A program made the translations under genes and the position numbers. Source: Acridotheres tristis (lineage: Eukaryota > Chordata > Aves > Passeriformes > Sturnidae). From it: DNA of 64,000 bases. Location of the stretch: the NCBI GenBank assembly GCA_037013685.1, contig CM072894.1, forward strand, positions 2,234,841 to 2,298,840, in the 5' to 3' direction. The notes beneath the pieces were generated by a model that did no database searches, was not told the DNA's origin, and worked only from the letters and a program-made list of their open reading frames with translations. Numbering within the stretch: position 1 is the first letter of the stretch; the number at the start of each line of letters is the position of its first letter. Of the stretch, positions 59,301-64,000 are shown in pieces.

Positions 59301-62300
59301 CAGATCCAGCTGGCCATGGACCAGACTTCCAGATCCCTGCTGCTCTCAGCCTCTGATTCCCCGTGTGTCCATGTCCAGGTCATACATCAGTGCCCAGTTG
59401 TGAACATCACTGGCAGAAGCTTAATGTGTTCTCACCAGAAATAAAATGAAGACACTGACAGACTTAATTTTGGTGGAGGCACTTAAGAAGCTTTGCCTTC
59501 TGTCAATCTGCAGGTTTAGGCTTGGTTGTATCCTAGCCCTGCCTCTGACAGTCTGGATATGCTTTGGGCCCCTCTGGAGTAAGGATTTGCTGCAGTGCTA
59601 ACTTGCATTTCTGGGACTGATAAGTTTGTTTAGGCAGTGACGTTTGGCATAGCACTCATTCCTGAGAGAAGATTCTTCTCACAAACCCTCTTCAGAGCTG
59701 ACAAATTTCAGCAGTGGATTTCTTTTCCCCTGCTGACTCTGAAAGGCTTGTTGCTAATTGCTGGAGTTAAGGTGGCTCTCAGAACTCTCTTACTGCCTGC
59801 CCCAGCCCAGCTGATCAAACTGGTAAGACTGGGGTTGTAGGAGGGGTTGTACTGACTGCAGTACCTCTTTTCTTCTCTTTAATTCCACATTTTGTAGATA
59901 CCATCCTGTGTTAAGCTCTAGCCTAACAACTTTTCTCTGCCGTGGGCCGAATTTCCATTTCAAGCTTCGCTGTGCTATTTTAAGGGCAGGAAATGATCTT
60001 AATTTGATTTGTCACCAAAAACCCCCTTGCTTTCGTGAGGAAGTTGAGCTAAGTGCAATATCTGAGCTGGAGCTGAGCAGTGGCAGCCACGTCCTGAGCA
60101 CTGAGGTTGTTCTGATACCCAAGCGTGGGGACATGGCACAGGCAGAAGAGTTCCAGGCTTCCCTTGCCTGCCTTTGTTCAGAGCCTGGAAGCTGGAAACG
60201 GTGCCCCAGTCATTGATTTTAAGATCCCTGTACTTGCAGTAGGTGTTTTTTGGTTGGATGCTCTGTGGTGGTGCTGCAGAGACTCATTTTGGCCTGGACA
60301 CTCCACTGGTGGCAGCGAGCTTCACCCTAAAAGGGTTTTAACCCTTTTCATCTATGGAAAACAGGCATTTTTCCCATATAAAGGCTTGTGGGGTGATCTT
60401 GCTCACGTTATGTTTTCAGCTGTGGTGAGCTCTGATGTTGCTGACATTTTTGTAATGTGGTTCTGGATTTATTCTGAAATTGCTGTCAGAGGAGGCTGAA
60501 CTCTGATCCCACTGCACTTATTTTGCAGAGAGCAGCCAAAACAAAGATGTACGTGCTGGAGTTCCTTGGAAAATTACTTCCTTTTCCTGCTTTTTTATGC
60601 ACTGAAGTACAAATTGCCCTAGTTGTTAGTGAAGAGGAAGATAATCTGTGATTAGAGACAAACCTATACCCTTATGCAAATGAAAAATGGTAGTGTTGTG
60701 TAAATTAAAGGTACCATTTAAATCCCTCTTTAAATCTCTTTTTCTGGCAAGTATTCTGTCAATCCTTTCTGTTTGTGTGTGAAAAAGTCCCAAAGCCAGG
60801 ATATTTTTGTGAAGGGCTGTGCTGAGTACTTGTGAAGGTAAAGAAATTGTTTTCAGCCTATTTAATAATTGCAGTGTTCTTGACTGAATGCTGACACACA
60901 GAAGCTGAGTGTTTTGGGCAAGAATTCTGTACAACTTTGAATAAACAGAAACATTTCTCTCCTGACCTTTCTCTGTTTCATTTCTTGCTGAATCAACTGC
61001 CAGAGGGTTTGGAGGTGACTGGGGGAAGGCTGGAAACCTGGAGGTCCCTCTGGTGGCTGATTCCTTTAGGAAAAATGTCTCTTTTTAAAGGATACTGTGA
61101 ATACATTAATCTAAACATGAGCACGAGGAAAGCTGTATAAAATATTAATCTCAAATAGGTTTCTCTCTTTCTACAACACAGATTTTGGTGCATCACTGCT
61201 ATGCAACCATAAAATTAAATGCTGCTTGTTTCAGACTGGCTTTTTGCTTAGGAAAATGTCATGTAGCAGGAGGCATCTGTGTAATGTAAGGATGTTATTT
61301 TGGTATGAGGAACTGGCTTTTCTCGAAATTGATTGAGTTTTTAAGTGTTAATAAATCTTTAAACAAATTGTTTGGGATAGTTACTGGTTTTGAGGAGAAA
61401 CTGCTCTGAGTCTGGCATTCCTGGCACCAAGTGGATGTGTGCAAGGGCATCAGCAGGGAAGATGAAATCTGGTTTGTTTTCTTGACCAGCTCAATTTTGG
61501 ATGTTACTTAATAGCTGTCATTATTAGAGATTATGCCTCATCAGAGTTATTTTTTAAGATAGTTTTGCAATAAAGATGTAGCAGGCTTCCCAGGTGTGGT
61601 TATGAGTGCTCTGAGTAGAAACACTCCCTGCATTCATGTCTCTCACCACATTGTCTTAAACGTTCCCCTTCGTAAATGGAAGCTTTTATTTGACTCATGT
61701 GATGCATCATTAAAACAATATCAATATTTGCTCCCTTCTTTATTTTGCTAAAAACTGAGATTGCACTTTGTTCCAGAAAATAGAGGCCGTTGTGCAAATG
61801 GCTGAAGGAAAATAAGTATTTTGAGTTGTGCCCTGTAAGATAGATTTTGCAAAGCATGTACACAGATTTCCAGAGGTAGACCTGTGTGCACACACACAGA
61901 TCTTTTGTCACATGCCATTATTGACCCTGCCACAGCTGTCTTGATAAACAACATCCCAGTGTTTGGCTGGGCTAGAAGGCTGCCAAATCCAGCACTTGGA
62001 GCTGTCTGGCATGAAAAGAAAAAGCTGTTTGCACAATTCAGTCCATCTTGTTCATTGGGTCTGAGCTAAATTGTCTGCCTTCATTAATGACCCTTTCTTA
62101 CTGCCTCCAAATTCAGAGATTGGAGGGGTTTTTCCTAAATATTTTATGTATTCGGTGTCTTTGCAAGTTTAGATTTAGTGCTTTAAGTCTGGCTTATTTT
62201 AATTTGAAGCCTCAGACTTAAGTTTTCTTAGTGCTAATTCACAGGGAACTTTAGCTGTGACATGTCAGTGTAAAAAGCTGATTTGGAGCAGGTACCTCAC

Positions 62301-63154
62301 AGTTCTGAGATTTTTTTTTTAATAAGGTAACATAGGTAATATGAAGAATAATAAGTGAGATTATCCCCATATTGTTCTATAGAATAAAAGGAAAAAACTC
62401 CAAACTCTGCCAAATGTGTACTGATTAGAAAGAGATGTAGGCTTTGAGTGTGTTTTCAATGGAAATTATCAATTTACCATCAATTGTGCCCTGCCTTCTC
62501 CTGAATCAGGTTTATCCTGATTGTTTTTGGAGTAGTTTCAAAAGCACTATTCCCTTTGGCAATTAGGCTCTTCTTGGTCTGGGGAAGACATTAATTTTCT
62601 AGGAGTCTTTTGGGAAACCATCTTGACTGTGCTGAATGTTCCATGAAGAATTCAGGTTTTGTTGAGTTCTGCTGAGTTTTTTTATTCATTCAGTCCTTTT
62701 TACACTTAGTTCCATTTTAGATGGAGATATTCTGTAACTTTTAAACCCTTCAGCTGTCTGCATCCACGGTAATTTTCTCTCCTTCTGAATTCTACTTTCT
62801 CACTGTTTGGATTCTTCTAGACTAGTTTTGGTACAAGATCTCTCTTGTAAATTAGTAAATTGCAGTAAAGTACTGAAACTCTAAAAGAGCCATTTATTTA
62901 CACTTTGGACTGATCCCTGATATATGACTTGAGGGTCAGTTTTGTTAGTCTAGGATCTTTGCTTGAAGTTGCAGTCCCTGTTTGTCTTGAGAGGGGAATA
63001 TTAACCACAGGTTTGAAGCTTTAGATTTCAAGTCTAACTTGGTACTTTCCTTTTTTGGGACAGGGAGGATGTGGTGGCATTTCTGGTATATTACTGCTTT
63101 CTCTTACCCTTTATCGATTGTATTCATGATTCCCTCTCAATCTCCCTTTTACAG
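56392..63154 (+). other. LRRFIP1: Intron 13 (6,763 bp)
   Basis: GTGAGC...TTTTACAG. The longest intron of the window. It contains the longest CR1 copy (58,735-59,440, antisense). The rest is AT-rich sequence without a recognisable exon; a further cassette exon could be missed because such exons are only 11-27 codons long. Confidence 0.82.
58735..59440 (-). mobile_element. CR1-type LINE 3' end, longest copy
   Basis: About 700 bp, antisense: GAATATCCTGAGCTGGAAAGGAGCCACAGGGATCATTGATCCAACTCCTG, CACAGACACCCC, CCCAGCACCCTCTGGGGGAAGAACC, GCTCCAGCTGAACAAACCAAGTGCCCTCAGCTGCTCC, CTTCTGTCCCTCTTTTGGACACTCTC, then CACTGGAGGTGAGGCCACCCCAGCCCAGAGCAGAG. Same subfamily as the 41.3 kb copy but extending farther upstream into the element. 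No intact reverse-transcriptase frame is present. The open frames on both strands here are products of the repeat. Confidence 0.93.
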
Positions 63155-63187
63155 ATTGAGGAAAGGCCAGAAAAAGACTTTGAGAAG
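63155..63187 (+). CDS. LRRFIP1: LRRFIP1 coding exon 14 (EERPEKDF)
   Basis: Eleven codons, IEERPEKDFEK, acceptor CTTTTACAG, donor AAG|GTAAGA, phase 0 at both ends. (V/L/I)EERPEKDF is the conserved segment that in the shortest isoforms follows DEDERMSVGSRGSLR directly. A strong consensus donor fits constitutive use. Confidence 0.96.
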
Positions 63188-63950
63188 GTAAGAAGGATCT
63201 TATCAATTATTCTAGCAATAGTGCTGTGTTCATTCTTTTTGGTAGGTGGAACTTGCCATGAGTGTATAGAGGTCTCCTATAAAATCCGTTGTGAGGCAAA
63301 AATTTGAATTTCTGGAGCCTTCTGTTCTGCAGCGTTTTTGAAGATGAACTTTTCAGCCCCTGCTTACTCCATGTTAAGTAGCTGACCTTCAACAGCAGTT
63401 GGCTGAAACTGCTTTAGGCTAAGCCACACAAACACTGTGTGTGTTTATTAGATCTTAGTTATAAGACCTAAGTTATCTATGTAAAAATAAATAAATCATC
63501 ATCATAAAAGAGGAGGCTACTACATTAAGCCTGAGTACAGTTGAACAGTTCATGTGGCCATTGCTGCAGAGTAAATAAATATCCATAAAGGAGAGCAGCT
63601 CCCAAAGCTTCCACAGAGTGTGTTATTGCAAGTTTTGAAAATGTCTGGTAGGCTGATACTAGACCCTAAAGGCTTTCTCCGATTGAGAATTAATAGTTAG
63701 AAGCTAAATTATGCAAACACCTATTTCAGTATTATTTAAATACTTCTGATCTGCCTTTTCTCATTAGTTTCTCCTGTTAAATCTTGATTTTTTACTTCTT
63801 AGAAAGTTTGATTTTAATCAAAAGTGCATAATTTAGAAGTGCGGGGACTGGTTTAATGTATGTATTAAAAAACACAGAAAAGGGGAAAGCTACAAACCCA
63901 TGATTTATCTGGAAAAGAAAGTTCTAAGCAGTTGATTTGTGTGATTGTAG
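63188..63950 (+). other. LRRFIP1: Intron 14 (763 bp)
   Basis: GTAAGA...GATTGTAG. AT-rich; no repeat or exon was recognised. Confidence 0.88.
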
Positions 63951-64000
63951 GGAGCACGAACTGTGTCAAGTTTATCAGCAGCTACCTTGGCTTCTCTGGG
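63951..64000 (+). CDS. LRRFIP1: LRRFIP1 coding exon 15, cut by the window edge
   Basis: Sixteen full codons plus two bases, GARTVSSLSAATLASL then GG of a glycine codon, after the acceptor GATTGTAG. LSAATLASLGG is conserved in LRRFIP1 and LRRFIP2 and is normally followed by TSSRRGSGDTS and the coiled-coil region. The exon and gene continue beyond the window. Confidence 0.95.

Larger units (their letters stand above)
22699..64000 (+). other. LRRFIP1: LRRFIP1 gene, 5' part (fifteen coding exons, continues past the window)
   Basis: The joined exons encode the N-terminal half of the LRRFIP family. From family knowledge, LRRFIP1 binds the leucine-rich repeats of Flightless-1, acts in cytosolic nucleic-acid and TLR/MyD88 signalling, and was also described as a GC-binding transcriptional repressor (GCF2). 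What the sequence shows is the start DCLSPAAQQQ, the basic helix [16 protein letters not shown], a serine-rich middle encoded by many small exons, and SSLSAATLASLG leading to the coiled coil, which is outside the window. The paralogue LRRFIP2 shares most of these blocks, but to my recollection starts differently (MGTPASGRKR...); the DCLSP start favours LRRFIP1. About 330 codons are visible if all exons are used. No stop codon, 3' UTR or polyadenylation signal is reached. Confidence 0.85.

Noticed and set aside
58715..59444. Several overlapping open frames of 100-139 codons on both strands
   Set aside because: All lie within the long antisense CR1 copy and do not match its reverse transcriptase; they are non-coding repeat.
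1..64000. CRISPR arrays, tRNA/rRNA genes, bacterial operons, phage
   Set aside because: No spaced direct-repeat arrays, cloverleaf-like sequences or dense coding were seen; the window is vertebrate genomic DNA.

Overview
The window is vertebrate nuclear DNA, most likely from a bird. It has short coding exons in long introns, a GC-rich promoter in an AT-rich background, and many truncated CR1-type LINE 3' ends (retroelements typical of birds and reptiles, ending in short ATTCTATGATT-like tails). No bacterial gene, operon, CRISPR array or rRNA/tRNA gene is visible. There appears to be one protein-coding gene, on the + strand, and it runs off the right edge.

Layout. Positions 1 to about 22,380 look intergenic: I recognise no exon there. 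This part holds simple repeats, a pair of inverted copies (about 420 bp each) of an interspersed LTR-like element at 7.7-8.1 and 9.2-9.6 kb with a third partial copy at 9.74-9.93 kb, two CR1 fragments and a (CTG)15 tract at 21.8 kb. A CpG-rich promoter region covers about 22.4-22.9 kb. From 22,699 to the end lies the 5' half of LRRFIP1 (leucine-rich repeat flightless-interacting protein 1; alternative LRRFIP2). I place fifteen coding exons, the last cut by the window edge. They carry the N-terminal start, the conserved basic helix ([16 protein letters not shown]), the DEDERMSVGSRGSLR block, a chain of short serine/tyrosine-rich exons, and the start of the segment leading into the conserved C-terminal coiled coil, which lies outside the window.

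The most notable structural point is that every complete exon is a multiple of three and begins and ends in phase 0, so any combination of the internal exons can be skipped or included without a frameshift. Five of the middle exons also have weak donors (GTC or GTT instead of GTA or GTG). Together with an 18-nt microexon this suggests a cassette array that makes many N-terminal isoforms. Family knowledge says LRRFIP1 and LRRFIP2 do exist as many splice forms, so this fits a known theme rather than a new system. CR1 copies inside the gene are mostly antisense to it (9 antisense, 2 sense by my count). I found no evidence for an undescribed biological system; the candidates listed are gene-structure and repeat observations.
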